Assembly (NCBI GenBank): GCA_900073065.1
Contig: FJOG01000044.1
Coordinates: 239,617-303,616 of the forward strand
Length of the DNA: 64,000 nt
Reading direction: 5' to 3'
Source: Phialocephala subalpina
Lineage: Eukaryota > Ascomycota > Leotiomycetes > Helotiales > Mollisiaceae
This document shows positions 1 to 10,336 of this stretch, in pieces. Made by a program: the position numbers and the translations under genes. The notes under the pieces are model-generated. The model was not told where the DNA came from. It did not search any database and saw only the letters and a program-made list of their open reading frames with translations. How positions within the stretch are numbered: the first letter of the stretch is position 1; each line of letters opens with the position of its first letter.

Positions 1-1
1 C

Positions 2-157
2 CCATATCCAACCTTCATCCACGAAGCCGACCTCGAGCAACCAGCGGTACAAGTTCAAGCTCAAGTTGAGCCTCCGTATCTGATACAGGTGCTAGGCCAA
101 GGCCCTGCATCTTGGGGTTATGATTTCATTGGTATCGGAGCCCAGTTCTCCCGTTAG
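2..157 (+). CDS. possible 3' end of a gene cut by the window edge
   Basis: A frame is open from base 2 to a TAG at 155-157, giving 51 residues that end in a Gly-rich, aromatic tail (…GPASWGYDFIGIGAQFSR). The composition looks protein-like (Gln/Val/Pro repeats followed by a hydrophobic end), and the sequence turns AT-rich and stop-rich straight after the stop. I do not recognise a family. The rest of the gene would lie left of the window. It could also be chance, because 51 codons is short. Confidence 0.35.
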   Translation, partial: PYPTFIHEADLEQPAVQVQAQVEPPYLIQVLGQGPASWGYDFIGIGAQFSR

Positions 158-2042
158 ATATGGAATAACACTTCCCGTTGAGCAGGAGTAGAGGTGGAAA
201 AAAGGGACGCAATTTATGAGGAAATTTTTAGTTATATCATCAGAGTTTAAAATCAAACGTTCGTTTACGAGATCACCTTACTATCACTTGACTATGATTC
301 TATTCTCCATGGTTCGAAAGTTGAGTGAGTTTTGTGTTCAGAGAGGGATGAGAAGCACAAAAATAAATTTGAAGTACGGTAAATTCACATAACAAATCTA
401 AAAACACTGGGGAACTTTGGACAGAGTCGAAATGACCAGCGCATGAATGTCTGGTTCTGCATCGGGTGTGATTGCTACTTGTGATCTAGGTCCTCGAAGG
501 ATGCCCTTCCGCAAAATCCGGCTGGCCGTGTAATATAATAACTCTCAATGCAATAAATGACGAATTGATAATTAAAAATCTATTCTTACTCTGGAACCAA
601 CACTTTTAAGCGACTTGTGCGCCTCTTTTGCACTACGTGATGTCTTTCTTTCTTTGCCATTAAGAGGCCCTAAGCAAGGCCCCCGAGTTTACGAGGCTGC
701 CGATAGAAATCCGTGTTTTCAGGCCTTCTCGCTAAAAGTACGATGGACTAAATTTTGGATCTTTGAATTTGAATTTAGATTCGTTAAATAAACTTGAAAA
801 TCTACTACTACCTTTTTTATACGTAGAATTGGATTTTTAGTATATAATTAATTGTAGTTGTTATAATATTATTAAGTGAACAGGTCGACTTTGATTTTCG
901 TCGCTTGAAAATGGCCTGAAAAGTAGCCTAAAAACACTGACCTGGTGGACTTAACTTATGTCTGTAGGCTCGTAGTCTCGCTAAATTTACCTCCTACCCC
1001 AAGTTACTCCTTAACAACATATCGCTTCATGCCTGGCCTCTTACCAGGTATATGCGATTGTGCAAGGCTCTGAGTCTTATTTTTCATTAAGGTTCTCTAT
1101 CCTTTGTTGCGTCCTCTCCTAGCCATTCATCGATTCACAGCCAGCACGCGGCCGATCAGGCTGGGCGATGCTGGTGAGGGCGAGGAGAGTCCACTAAAAG
1201 CAAATGGCGAAGCCGAGAAAGCGGCCTACCAAAGACCTTGCTCAGCCTAAACGAACTGGGTGTTGTCATAGAATAGGAGCATCTACTGCGAGCGTATATT
1301 TTGAGGGGCGTGGACACCGTGCCGCCTGATTTCAAGTCGTCACGGTGGTTCTGCGCGGTGCAGTGCAGGGGGGCCACCGGATACCTGCTAGAGGTTGGAG
1401 ATTCGCGGGAGCGAGAAGCATATATGCAAATCTGGAGAGACGAGCACAGTGCGGCCAGCTGAGACGGTGGAACGCACGAGCTAGGGTGATGAAGCCGCGC
1501 AACAAGCTTGTCAAAAGTGACTGACTAGAAAATATTGATACAGAGGAAGAAGGACTGGAAACGTAGTATGGAAGCAAGGAGTACTGGAATGAGGTTGCAA
1601 AGTTGGTACATGAATATTGATCAGATGTTGCCGTTTATGGTAGCAGAAACTCCGAAGGCGATGATGTGTTACTAGGCGCTAGCGAGAGTGTTTAGCATAA
1701 AAACCCTTAAGGGGACGATGATGACATGGATGTTTGAGAGACGAGAAAGGGAAGCGGCTGTTGGCGCCTAGCGAACCTATGTGATATCCGGGAGAAAATC
1801 TGCGAATGATGACCGATTGTCAATTTATTTGGCAACTACATGAATGATATCGTGTCTTGGGCTTTCGTTTTGGCTTAGGCACTCGAAGGTCTACCTTAGC
1901 GCTCAGTTCATGAAGTTGCATTATTTATTTGACTAGCTTTATAAGATTCAAACACGCTTTTCATAATCTGAACTTGCACCCTTTGGCTATTTTTAAAGAT
2001 GTCGAAAAGTAATTAACAACTTTGGTAGTTACTACCAAACTT
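158..2042. other. gene-free AT-rich intergenic region
   Basis: No convincing coding frame on either strand. The two minus-strand frames around 1156-1577 have no splice context or recognisable motif and look like chance. Stretches near 540-600 and 770-880 are very AT-rich, which fits old decayed DNA, but I could not recognise a mobile element. Confidence 0.5.
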
Positions 2043-2867
2043 CTATTGCTCATATGCTGCGATTGTCTCCCACAAGGTTTGTGGTGCTCCGTCCTTCAGC
2101 ACACCGCCCTTTGGCCTCCACATAGCCCAGTATTGCACTGGCTGAGGTGCAAGTTTTTTGATCATCTCATGACGTTCTTTGCTACCGTTTTCTGCATCCA
2201 CCAGGACCTTCATGAGGGTCTTGAAAGCGAACTTCTGGTACAGCATTCTACCTGCGTCAGTGGCTTCGACGAAGCACTCAATTCCCAATTCGTCGGCCTT
2301 TTGAACACCCCAGTTCACCAATAGTTGTCCAACTCCCTTCCGCTGATGATCTTGTCTGACTGTAGTATCATCCATGGCTGCGATATAGCCGATATCAGTG
2401 CTGAACCATCAAAGAAATTTACAGAATGTCAAAACTAACTTACTAGCCATTGGCCTGTTCATCCAACTTGCTCTTGGATAAAAGCACTGGTTCACAATTT
2501 CTTCCGCGCACTCTTTGCCCTCTTGATCGCTTTCGGGCCACCACGGCAATTGGACCCTAGACAGCACCTTGGGAAAGGGAGCCGAAGTGTAGATCTTCCA
2601 TGCGATCGAGCCGACTACTTCTCCTGTAGGAATATGCACCACAAACGGCTTGTGGCTTGCTGGATCATTGATATGTCTGTTCCAAGCCCTCTCTTTGTCG
2701 ATGGAAATGGTGGCTTCGAGGTCTGCCGGCGAATCACCCAGAAACGGGCCATGATTGATGCGAATAATCGAGGTGATCGAGTCATCGTTCCACACTTTAA
2801 AGGTAAGGTCGATGATAGCGTCATGTTCGTTACGGGTTGGGGCTTCTTTCAGGATATATTCGGTCAT
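2043..2867 (-). CDS. GNAT-family N-acetyltransferase
   Basis: Two exons, 2867-2444 and 2377-2043, joined by a 66-nt intron (GTAAGT donor, ACTGAT branch-like site, GCAG acceptor), give about 252 residues. The acetyl-CoA-binding motif A of GNAT enzymes is clear just after the junction (RQDHQRKGVGQLL, following the R/Q-x-x-G-x-G/A pattern), then an Asp/Glu-rich helix and a Leu-Tyr-x-Lys-x-x-Phe segment typical of the fold's last strand. These enzymes move an acetyl group from acetyl-CoA to an amine; the substrate cannot be told here. I chose the ATG at 2867 (MTEYILK) because the family usually starts just before this strand. A further in-frame ATG lies at 2930 and would add 21 residues. An earlier donor pairing (GTTAGT with TTCAG, 39 nt) also keeps frame but makes an unusually short intron. 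Confidence 0.75.
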
Positions 2868-4155
2868 GGCGATGTATTGCAATTGATCATGTATTTGGCT
2901 TTCGTGGAGAAGTATGTAGATAAAAAACAAAATACGGAGAAGACCGTTAACAATATGATCTATCCTGTCAGCCGTCAGCGTGAATTTTACTGGTAATCCA
3001 ACATTTAGGCAGGCAACTGCGGGCTGAAACCAAACGATGCCACTAAAACATGGGTAACCCAGTTTGTCGGGTTCGTAGCGACGGGATTACTGCGGCGCCC
3101 AGATTTACTGTGGTAACCTCAGACGACATTTTTTAGGCGCTGCTCACCCTCGCCTCACCTCTAGTCCGGTTTCTTAGGCTCGAACCCGTGCTCAGTCATG
3201 ATCCTGCATCGGTTTCGGTGAGCAATTATGCTTACTGTACCATTCGGTTCTGCCGTCGAAAGTTGTCAACTCTACGCGATTATATTCGGGGGACCAAGTC
3301 GACTCCTAGGGGGTTTAAACAGGATCCCCCAAAATAATGTCCTTCAATCTCTCAAAGCAGATTCTTCGCGTGAGTAACATGGAACCCAATTCGGCTCCCA
3401 TTCACCCTAGCGCTTCCGATACGCTGTCGCCTCCAAACTATTTTAATATTTGAAGTACTACAATTGCGAGTATGTTTGTTTGAAAGACTGCACCTCGAAG
3501 TGGTTACATCTAAAGTATAATATTTAGACATACTAACAGATAGCGTAGATGCCTTCTTCACACTGTAATTCGGACTACTTTGACTTGAAGTAAACAAATT
3601 CAGCCTAGTAGCACGGACAGCAAGCTGATATTTTACACTGAAACCGAAACTACTCCAGCTAATATCAAAATACAGAGCATTTCTATTGAATCAAATAGTC
3701 ACTCAGCCGATAGCCCATATAGTAAGGCAAAGAGATAAAGGTGTCACGGTTCTCGCGATCCGCGATTCGGATGTGCCACGTTGCAGTCACGTGCAGGCTT
3801 GCGCTAGCCAGGTTTAGATTTGGGCGAAGGCGGTATGGGGCGGTATGGCGCGGCACAACATTTGAGGTATAAAAACAGAAAAACTCTTTGTAAATAACCT
3901 CTTTTCTTAATTGAGACCATTCTATCCCTGCCTTTCCATGCCTGAAGTGTATGCTCCTGACAAAAAAGATATAAGAGACTATAGCATTATATCATTTTAT
4001 TTATATTAATTAATTATTATAATATGTTTCGATGCCTTTTACTACGAGACAGCGAAAAATGCTCTGCCTTCGATTAAGCGAGATTTGGCAAAATCTCGCC
4101 TGATTCTCCTAAGAGCGACGGCTACCAGTATTAGATCTGCAAAGAATGACAAGCC
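2868..4155. other. intergenic region, no gene seen
   Basis: No supported gene. Sequence near 3960-4025 is strongly AT-rich (TTAATTAATTATTATAATA-type). The minus frame at 3352-3597 is low-complexity Ser/Thr/Arg and looks like chance. The promoter of the HET gene at 4156 must lie at the right end. Confidence 0.5.
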
Positions 4156-5946
4156 ATGTCAAGAGAAGCGTGCAACACAAACGAGCCCGAACGGGAGGCT
4201 GGCGATGCCAATAATAATCCGAGTGATTCCTCGGCAAATCTTGGGCTTGCTCGGCTGTGGATTTCTCAGTGCATCCAACACCATGAATTGTGTAGGCTAG
4301 GAAATTCTTCAACTCAACCAGGACTCCTTCCAACGCGCTTGATCAACGTGCACGATCGCAGTCAGCCATTCCTGCAGGTCATGAAGGGGGAGGTGTTAGA
4401 ACCGTATCTCGCGCTCAGTTATCGGTGGGGTGAGGGCATGATGGGTCAGGCTCTGAAGTCTACCAACGAAGCTTACCAGCGTTGTCTCCCTCTTAATGAC
4501 ATCCCACGCACATGTTGGGACGCCATTCAGGTCACACGAATGATCGGCTATAAATATCTTTGGATTGATGCCTTTTGCATTATACAGGACGACGAAGCAG
4601 ACAAGTCCCGTGAACTACTCAAGATGGGCGAAATATACCGTCACGCTTTGTTTACTATATATGCTAAGGGCTCTTCGAGCTCGCAGTCAGGACTGTTTTC
4701 ACGAAAAGAAAGTTGTATATCCCAAGCTCGCAGGATGCAAGTCTGCGCCACGATACCACTGGTAGATCAAGGCACGGAAACAGCTGAGGCGACGCTGGCC
4801 GGCGCGTTTGATGGAAAGGATTACCTTGAGGAACGCGGTTGGGTTCTTCAAGAAAGCGTTCTCTCTTCGCGGCGTCTTGCCTTTGGAAACTGGATGAGCT
4901 GGAAGTGTACTATGGCGCGAGCCACGGAAACGAGGCCTGTTTTGTGGGCCAGGCATAACGCCGAGACAAATGGCTTCGCGGGCGAGGTAGAGAAGCTGCG
5001 TATGTGGATATTTGCACCAGCACGGATGCGAGAGGCGCCGCGACAGTCTTGGTTACGATGGAATCAATTTAATTCGTGGTACGCCGTCGTCGAGATATAC
5101 AGCACTACGAATTTGACATACGTCTCGGACAACCTTCCCGCTCTTTCTGGCCTAGCACAGCTCTTGCAACAGACCTATCGCGCGAGTTATGCCGCAGGAC
5201 TGTGGTTAGAGGACCTCCAGGTTGGGTTGACATGGTATGTTGCAAGCAATGATGAACGCAAGATGCCGTGGCGCGGAGACATGGCGCCATCGTGGTCGTG
5301 GGCTGCCGTAGGCAAGGTAAGGATTAGGTTCAGATCGTGGCCGAGTCAATCGACACACGTCACCTCGGAAGGGTTGGAGTTACTTGAGGCTTCATGCGAA
5401 CCAGAGATACCGCTCAATCCTTACGGCGGCATCAAGAAGGGGACGCTCAAAGTCCGCATCCGCCTGAGGAAGGCGCTTCTGCGATACAAGCCTGAGTACA
5501 CCCCCGGTCGGTTTAAATACGACTCCATCAGCGGATCAGATTATCCGCTCTTTAGCAACGTCGATGAGCGAGAGCAGCCACAGTTCCCTGGTCTTATCTT
5601 GGATATGGAGCTGAATCATGTAATTGGGGAGGCTGCTCTTGATACGCCAATCCATTTAAGCCAGAGACTCGCGGATAGCTTGGACGTGTCTTGCATGATT
5701 GAGTCAAATCCTCCAGCGTCGTCGGAAAAGGAGGTTTGGTGCGGGCTCGTGCATGTTCAAGAAACGAAGGAAAGGCACCAGCTGACTGCTCTCGTGCTTG
5801 AGCCCGTGTCAGACTCTTTACTGGTTTACCGCCGGCTAGGATTACTATTCCTTACTGACCAGTCGTGGTTTGGTCTTAGCCCCAGTGGTCCTAGTATACT
5901 CCGTGAAGTAAGTGATGTTTTGATGGATGTCATTGAACTTATATAG
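4156..5946 (+). CDS. HET-domain (heterokaryon incompatibility) protein
   Basis: A single-exon frame of 596 residues. The HET domain begins at about residue 84 with LALSYRWG, continues with a helix ending at the hallmark LWIDAFCIIQDD (about residues 135-146), then a Met-Gly-x-Ile-Tyr block and, further on, a Glu-Arg-Gly-Trp-Val-Leu-Gln-Glu block near residue 228. These are the three conserved blocks of the family. HET proteins act in the cytoplasm in fungal non-self recognition and can trigger cell death when incompatible strains fuse. The C-terminal half has no repeats (no WD40 or ankyrin) and contains the W-S-W-A motif common after the HET domain. The start at 4156 is the first ATG of the frame. 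No disabling mutation is seen, unlike the second HET gene at 16.3-18.6 kb. The incompatibility role is family knowledge, not proved here. Confidence 0.9.
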   Translation: MSREACNTNEPEREAGDANNNPSDSSANLGLARLWISQCIQHHELCRLGNSSTQPGLLPTRLINVHDRSQPFLQVMKGEVLEPYLALSYRWGEGMMGQALKSTNEAYQRCLPLNDIPRTCWDAIQVTRMIGYKYLWIDAFCIIQDDEADKSRELLKMGEIYRHALFTIYAKGSSSSQSGLFSRKESCISQARRMQVCATIPLVDQGTETAEATLAGAFDGKDYLEERGWVLQESVLSSRRLAFGNWMSWKCTMARATETRPVLWARHNAETNGFAGEVEKLRMWIFAPARMREAPRQSWLRWNQFNSWYAVVEIYSTTNLTYVSDNLPALSGLAQLLQQTYRASYAAGLWLEDLQVGLTWYVASNDERKMPWRGDMAPSWSWAAVGKVRIRFRSWPSQSTHVTSEGLELLEASCEPEIPLNPYGGIKKGTLKVRIRLRKALLRYKPEYTPGRFKYDSISGSDYPLFSNVDEREQPQFPGLILDMELNHVIGEAALDTPIHLSQRLADSLDVSCMIESNPPASSEKEVWCGLVHVQETKERHQLTALVLEPVSDSLLVYRRLGLLFLTDQSWFGLSPSGPSILREVSDVLMDVIELI

Positions 5947-6996
5947 CTGCTCGGATAGTTCTATTGTTATATCTATTCAAAGCAGAAGGGTTTGAACGGT
6001 ACTGATAATAATAAACCGCGAGGGCAGCCATTCCTCCATGACCTATTCAAAAGTCTCGATTAATAGGGATAATTAAGTTCTCCCAGGTTCTCGGGGAAAG
6101 CAGCCTTCATCTCCTATATAGTCATAAATGCCCCCTTTTTCATGGACAGATTCGACCTAAAAATTGAAGAACATTCCTCTGATCCTTTCTGCTATTAGCT
6201 GCTTGGCACCTAAGGCAGTCAGACAAATTTCTCCCACTTCAAAAGCACAGCACCCGCTGCCTTAGCGATCAGATGCCTCTTGGGCCGACGAAAGCTGAAT
6301 TATGGTCCTGCGATCAATACTTCTACATGGCTTATTATGGGGGGCTTCTTGGGACGGCACGTACAACAGGTCAAGGATAAGTCCAGTGAAGGATATATAA
6401 TCCTTATATTGTAGAAAATGCCTTCATTCGAGGATATTAAGCTAAAAAGAAAAGTAGAGTAAGTCTCTAGGGGAAATGTTGTGGTACAGTCACGTGCTCT
6501 AGCTTAGCGAGAGCAGTGTATTCAATGGTGGCTTCGCCCCCACCCTCTTTCTTCCTTAGACATACCAAAACAGCATAGAATCAGAGTTACAAACCATAGC
6601 TTGGCAATTGACTGTGATTCAGCTGTAATAACTTGTACATTGGCAGGAACGCACGGGGCTAGTGCAGCACTAGGGAATAGGGGCAGAACTAGGGAGGAAT
6701 TGTGACGGTTCTTACCGCCACGTGACTTTCACCTGACCTTCCGTCTCGCATGACTTCTAGGATTCCCTAAGCCCGTACGCTCCTGCTAATATATAAGTAG
6801 TTGTCTGAGGACACAAGGCCAAGGGAGCTGCACCAGCACCGTAACAGGACCCTAAGATTTAATGCTCGCTTAGTGTGTGATATGCGCTACATATATAACT
6901 TCTATAGCCTATCTCCAGTTTGCGTTTTACAAACTCAATATTTATCACAGTCACCGTCTGATTTTAGTCTCCTCGGCCTTTATAAATGTTAACAAC
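5947..6996. other. intergenic region, no gene seen
   Basis: About 1 kb between the HET gene and the small Cys-rich gene. No frame over 60 codons has protein-like features. The upstream frame from 6801 or 6877 reads through promoter-like sequence into the small gene and is not used as its start. Confidence 0.45.
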
Positions 6997-7301
6997 ATGT
7001 GCCAATTCCATATTCGTCTTTATCAATGTGGACACTACAAGAAAGCTCTCTCGGGTACTTGTACGAGGGCTAAGGCGTTGAAAAAACTCTGTGAAGGTAG
7101 CATGGAAGAGTCAACTACTACCCCAAGTCTCTGTTTTTTGGATGGATGTGATAAGGAACCTAAAGCGGTTCGAGAAGGGCCAGGTGAGTCGAATGAGTGA
7201 CATCAAGCTCCTGTTCGAGAATTCTGCTGACAGGCTATATAGGCAGTCGTACAAATGGGGGTCTTGACGCTGATGACGTTGACTGGGATGAGTTCCAATA
7301 A
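6997..7301 (+). CDS. small cysteine-rich fungal protein, CGH motif
   Basis: Two exons, 6997-7183 and 7243-7301, give 81 residues. The 59-nt intron has a GTGAGT donor, a GCTGAC branch site and a TATAG acceptor. The join restores the frame and adds a short acidic tail ending DDVDWDEFQ. The N-terminus starts MCQFHIRLYQCGH, then Cys22, Cys32, Cys46 and Cys51. The pattern Met-Cys-x8-Cys-Gly-His followed by spaced Cys residues recalls small, uncharacterised proteins common in filamentous fungi that may bind a metal; this likeness is from memory. There is no signal peptide. I prefer the ATG at 6997 over an in-frame ATG at 6877 because the family begins directly with Met-Cys and the upstream codons look like leader. 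Function unknown. Confidence 0.6.
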
Positions 7302-7758
7302 ATTCTATTCCAGCGTTCGTGGCCGCCACCAGTCACATGCTCGCTTCAATAGACGCCAAAATGCTACCAATAGTGCTGTGGAGGTATGATTAAGGTCACG
7401 TGGTCCTCTAGCTAGTTACGGGATAGCTTATCAGCCATAAAAGCTCTACGCGAGGCATCGTAGATTAGAATATTATCATGCCCCTTATCAACACAACGCA
7501 CCCTTCTTACAGTGCCAACAGCATATTCGCTCGCTTGGCTTCACCGTACTCAGGTCAGGATATCTTCAAAAGTCCCGAATTGCGGATGAATTCGTACAAG
7601 GTTAACAGGGGAGCGAGAACGAATCCTTGCAGAGTCGATGGTTTAAGGAGGGTGCAAAAGTCGATCAGGCAACTATAAACGGCTACAAGGGGAGCCAAAA
7701 CGGTCCCGTACTTATGAGCGGCCCAACTGACTCAGGGCGTGCCTAGGATGCTCAGGCT
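7302..7758. other. intergenic region, no gene seen
   Basis: The frame at 7478-7678 (66 codons) has no recognisable motif. Nothing else stands out. It would contain the promoter of the PITH-domain gene. Confidence 0.4.
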
Positions 7759-8667
7759 ATGCTCACAAATGCTCACCCTCGGCTCATGTTAGAGCAGCAA
7801 CTGCTCAGGACCAAAGAAGGAAATGGACTTTGGTGGTCCAAACTGTCGTCTGAGATTGTAGTGGAAGGATATGAAAGTATATTCACCAAAGACTTACGAC
7901 TTACTCGACTGGAAATCATGAACGCAGACTCTGATTTCGGAACCATCCAAGACTTGCTTAGCCCATCGCGTCCCTCCGGAGTACAGGGATATAGACCGAA
8001 GGGAGACAAAGCGACAAACAACAGAGACTTTATCGTCTCCGACACGGACGAGCAGCTCTCAATTTCTCTCGAGTTTAACAGGCCAACCGTAGTACACGGG
8101 ATACATCTCACGGGCTACACGTGGACTAATGAAGACGAAGAAAACAGCGAGCTGCCGAGAACAGTAAAGTTATTTACCAACATAAAGATTATCGACTTTT
8201 CCGCAGCTAATAATAGCACGCCAGCCCAGCAATTCGAGCTGAAGGCCAGTGACTGGCAGAAGGGAACTGTTGTGATCGAGACTAGACTTGTTAAGTTCAA
8301 AAATGTCAGCACATTGGTCATCTTTGCGGACGATGGCCTGGAGTCGAGGGATGATGGGAGTGGCCATGGAGACTTCACGAGATTGGACAGGCTACTAATT
8401 ATTGGAAAATCTAGGGATAACCTCGGCGATAGTACGATCAAGCGAGTAGTGAATATTCTTGCAATTCGTTTATACCTTGGGCGTAAAATTATAATCTGTG
8501 ATTATACTCTTATTAACGAGATTACAAGTAATAATTATAAATATAATACGATAGGAAAGGATAGGAAGGCTAGGCTCAAAATAGTATTATCCTACAACTG
8601 GCTCGTCTTAGCTACCCAACTAAAATTTCTGGCCCTCAAGTCTCCGTTGGCACATCGGCGAAAGTAA
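7759..8667 (+). CDS. PITH-domain protein, thioredoxin-less, C-terminus possibly disturbed
   Basis: A 302-residue open frame. Residues about 90-232 carry a PITH (proteasome-interacting thioredoxin) domain: SDTDEQL, then a PRTVKLFTN strand, a Leu-Val-Lys-Phe-Lys-Asn-Val block and TRLDRLLIIG, closing with IKRVV. In TXNL1-type proteins this domain follows thioredoxin and docks on the 26S proteasome; PITHD1-type proteins have it alone, as here. The first 85 residues do not match the usual PITH start. The domain should end within a few residues of position 8455. Instead the frame runs about 70 more codons through sharply AT-rich DNA into the end of the opposite-strand pseudogene at 8636. That tail is probably read-through after loss of the original stop, or an unseen intron. 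It is either a divergent paralogue or a decaying gene. Confidence 0.65.
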   Translation: MLTNAHPRLMLEQQLLRTKEGNGLWWSKLSSEIVVEGYESIFTKDLRLTRLEIMNADSDFGTIQDLLSPSRPSGVQGYRPKGDKATNNRDFIVSDTDEQLSISLEFNRPTVVHGIHLTGYTWTNEDEENSELPRTVKLFTNIKIIDFSAANNSTPAQQFELKASDWQKGTVVIETRLVKFKNVSTLVIFADDGLESRDDGSGHGDFTRLDRLLIIGKSRDNLGDSTIKRVVNILAIRLYLGRKIIICDYTLINEITSNNYKYNTIGKDRKARLKIVLSYNWLVLATQLKFLALKSPLAHRRK

Positions 8668-9082
8668 AATACATGCTCCTACCAATTTCTCTTGGGCAAT
8701 TCGGATTTTCTGCCCAAACTATTATACTCTCGATAGTTTTAATGCCAAGTTGTACTTTATGGTTAATTAAAAGCCATGCGACCCCACCTCCATTTGGGGT
8801 ACCGAGAATAGCTTTTCCTTCGTCTGAGCTTATATCGAAAGTCTGACGATTCTCCCAATTTCCTACGCTTACTCCCCGATTGATGTGTGCTTGAGTAATA
8901 ATCGCTTGTCTTTCAGGATTACTTATAATGGCTCGTATTAGGTACTTCAAGCCGCTCCTTTGCGAACCTGCAAGTTTTTGCCATCTAGAACATATTGTGG
9001 TCAGCTTTCTACCGCTCAAAAGGTGATGTTTTGAAGACACCATGGACCGTAAACCAGATTTTCTCTTTCGAGAGGAATGCAA
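8636..9082 (-). pseudogene. C-terminal fragment of the decayed gene to its right
   Basis: An open frame of 148 codons whose last 90 residues look like real protein (…GNWENRQTFDISSDEGKA, then a Gly-Gly-Gly-Val-Ala-Trp block and a strand ending Ser-Ile-Ile-Val-Trp). Its first 55 codons are basic and low-complexity. In the next frame upstream there are protein-like pieces broken by several stops (about 9000-9110), so the true N-terminal link has been lost to frameshifts. It lies on the same strand as the disrupted frame at 9164-9887 and 82 bp beyond it, so the two may be parts of one ancestral gene. Family not recognised. Confidence 0.45.
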
Positions 9083-9163
9083 TTATTGAATACTCCCCGA
9101 AAAGCTTTTATATTAGAGTATACTATTAAAATAGGGTAATTACTGGAGAAAAGTAACGTCTGA

Positions 9164-9887
9164 TCATTGCCCTACTGGCACCCACGTTGGGAATCCTTCT
9201 TTTCCGGCGGCGGACTGTGGGCTTAGAGTTCCATCTGCGACGATTATACCGTTCGGAACATTGTAGACGCGATCATAGTATGCTCCGCCAGACTATGAAG
9301 ATCAAAGTTAGCGAGTGTGTGCAATACGAAAACAGCCGTTTTATACAACAAGCCCGTTTTCCAAACGAATTTATAATCGCTTAATGACCTTGTATTCGAC
9401 CCATTGTCAATTACAGTTTTAACTTGCCTCCACCCAAACGGTTCATTCGCAGAGACGTCGATATCCAGAAATTCAAAAGCATCCTCTAAGGCATCACCAG
9501 AGATGGGTTCCACGTAGTCGTCATCTTTTCCCCATCCCAATATGTCAGACTTTCGATATCAGTCCACTTGCTTTGAGGGGCGTCGTCCGCGCCGACATCA
9601 AGCTTGCAAAAAAGTGCTGGACCCTTTTGAACCGCGGTTTCCCAATCGAGCGCTCTCTTCGAAACTCTTGGTGTCAAATCTGTCCGGCTCCCGAATGCAA
9701 TTGGCACCTTTTTCAGGCGGCTCAAATCACGAATAAGGTTTCGTGATGGTGCAAGACCTGGGTTAACAGCACCAGCATTAATCGTGTCTTAATCAGAACC
9801 GGTATGAAGAAAGGCTAGTAGCAGAAGAGAAAATATACCGATAATGGCTGAGGTCGTGACCCTGCGAGGCCGAATGAAAGTTCCCAT
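9164..9887 (-). pseudogene. decayed gene with N-terminal membrane anchor, family unknown
   Basis: Translation from the ATG at 9887 gives a basic start (RPRRVTT) and a strong hydrophobic stretch (AIIGIFSLLLLAFL), then an in-frame TAA at 9791-9789 (codon 33), which could be a C-to-T change of CAA. The same frame stays open after the stop (NAGAVNPGLAPSRNLIRD…). At about 9540 the protein-like reading jumps frame by one base (…DIESLTYW to GWGKDDDYVEP). Near 9270-9330 it changes frame again to a segment reading YDRVYNVPNGIIVADG and ends at a TGA, 9166-9164. An intron (GTATAT…TTAAG) could remove both anchor and stop, but its branch site would be too close to the acceptor. I read it as a dead gene for an anchored or secreted protein. 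Confidence 0.5.
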
Positions 9888-10336
9888 ATTGAAGCAGACA
9901 AATCTACACCAATATTAGAGTTGAGCAATGTCAAGTTAGCCCATCGGACACTGACCTGAAGTATGTCATTCGAACAAATGAGCCAAAGCAGAACCACGGA
10001 ATTTGCCAAAGAATGACCTCGAGGTTGAAGAATTGGGGTGAAAAGGAATGTTTCGTTTACTTTACCAACTTCGTCCCTCCTGGATGCTTCGAAGCCAGCT
10101 GGGATTGGGAAAATCCTAAAATCTACTTTTTTCTGGCTGTATGCCCGGCTTCTCTTGCTGGGAAATAGATGAGCAGTATTGAACAGAGCCTGGAGGAGGC
10201 CCCGTTTCATTTTAAACTATTGTACGAAAAAGATCTTTCTCACGTGGTAATGAGGAACGAGAAGTATACAGATTTGTGGTTCTGCTACTTTATTTACGTA
10301 CTCTGCCATGCTTATCACTTCCCAACTCCGAACAAT
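9888..10336. other. short intergenic region, no gene seen
   Basis: Lies between the decayed gene and the 3' end of the ATPase gene. The minus frame spanning 9815-10210 overlaps the anchored pseudogene and has no motif of its own. Confidence 0.4.

Noticed and set aside
1156..1577. Two overlapping minus-strand frames of 73 and 81 codons
   Set aside because: No motif, no splice partners, odd composition; they look like chance frames in intergenic DNA.
2401..2439. 39-nt intron in the GNAT gene
   Set aside because: A 66-nt intron (2378-2443) with a GTAAGT donor and a branch-like site also keeps frame and is more normal.
9815..10210. 131-codon minus frame as a separate gene
   Set aside because: It shares DNA with the better-fitting anchored reading from 9887 and has no recognisable features.
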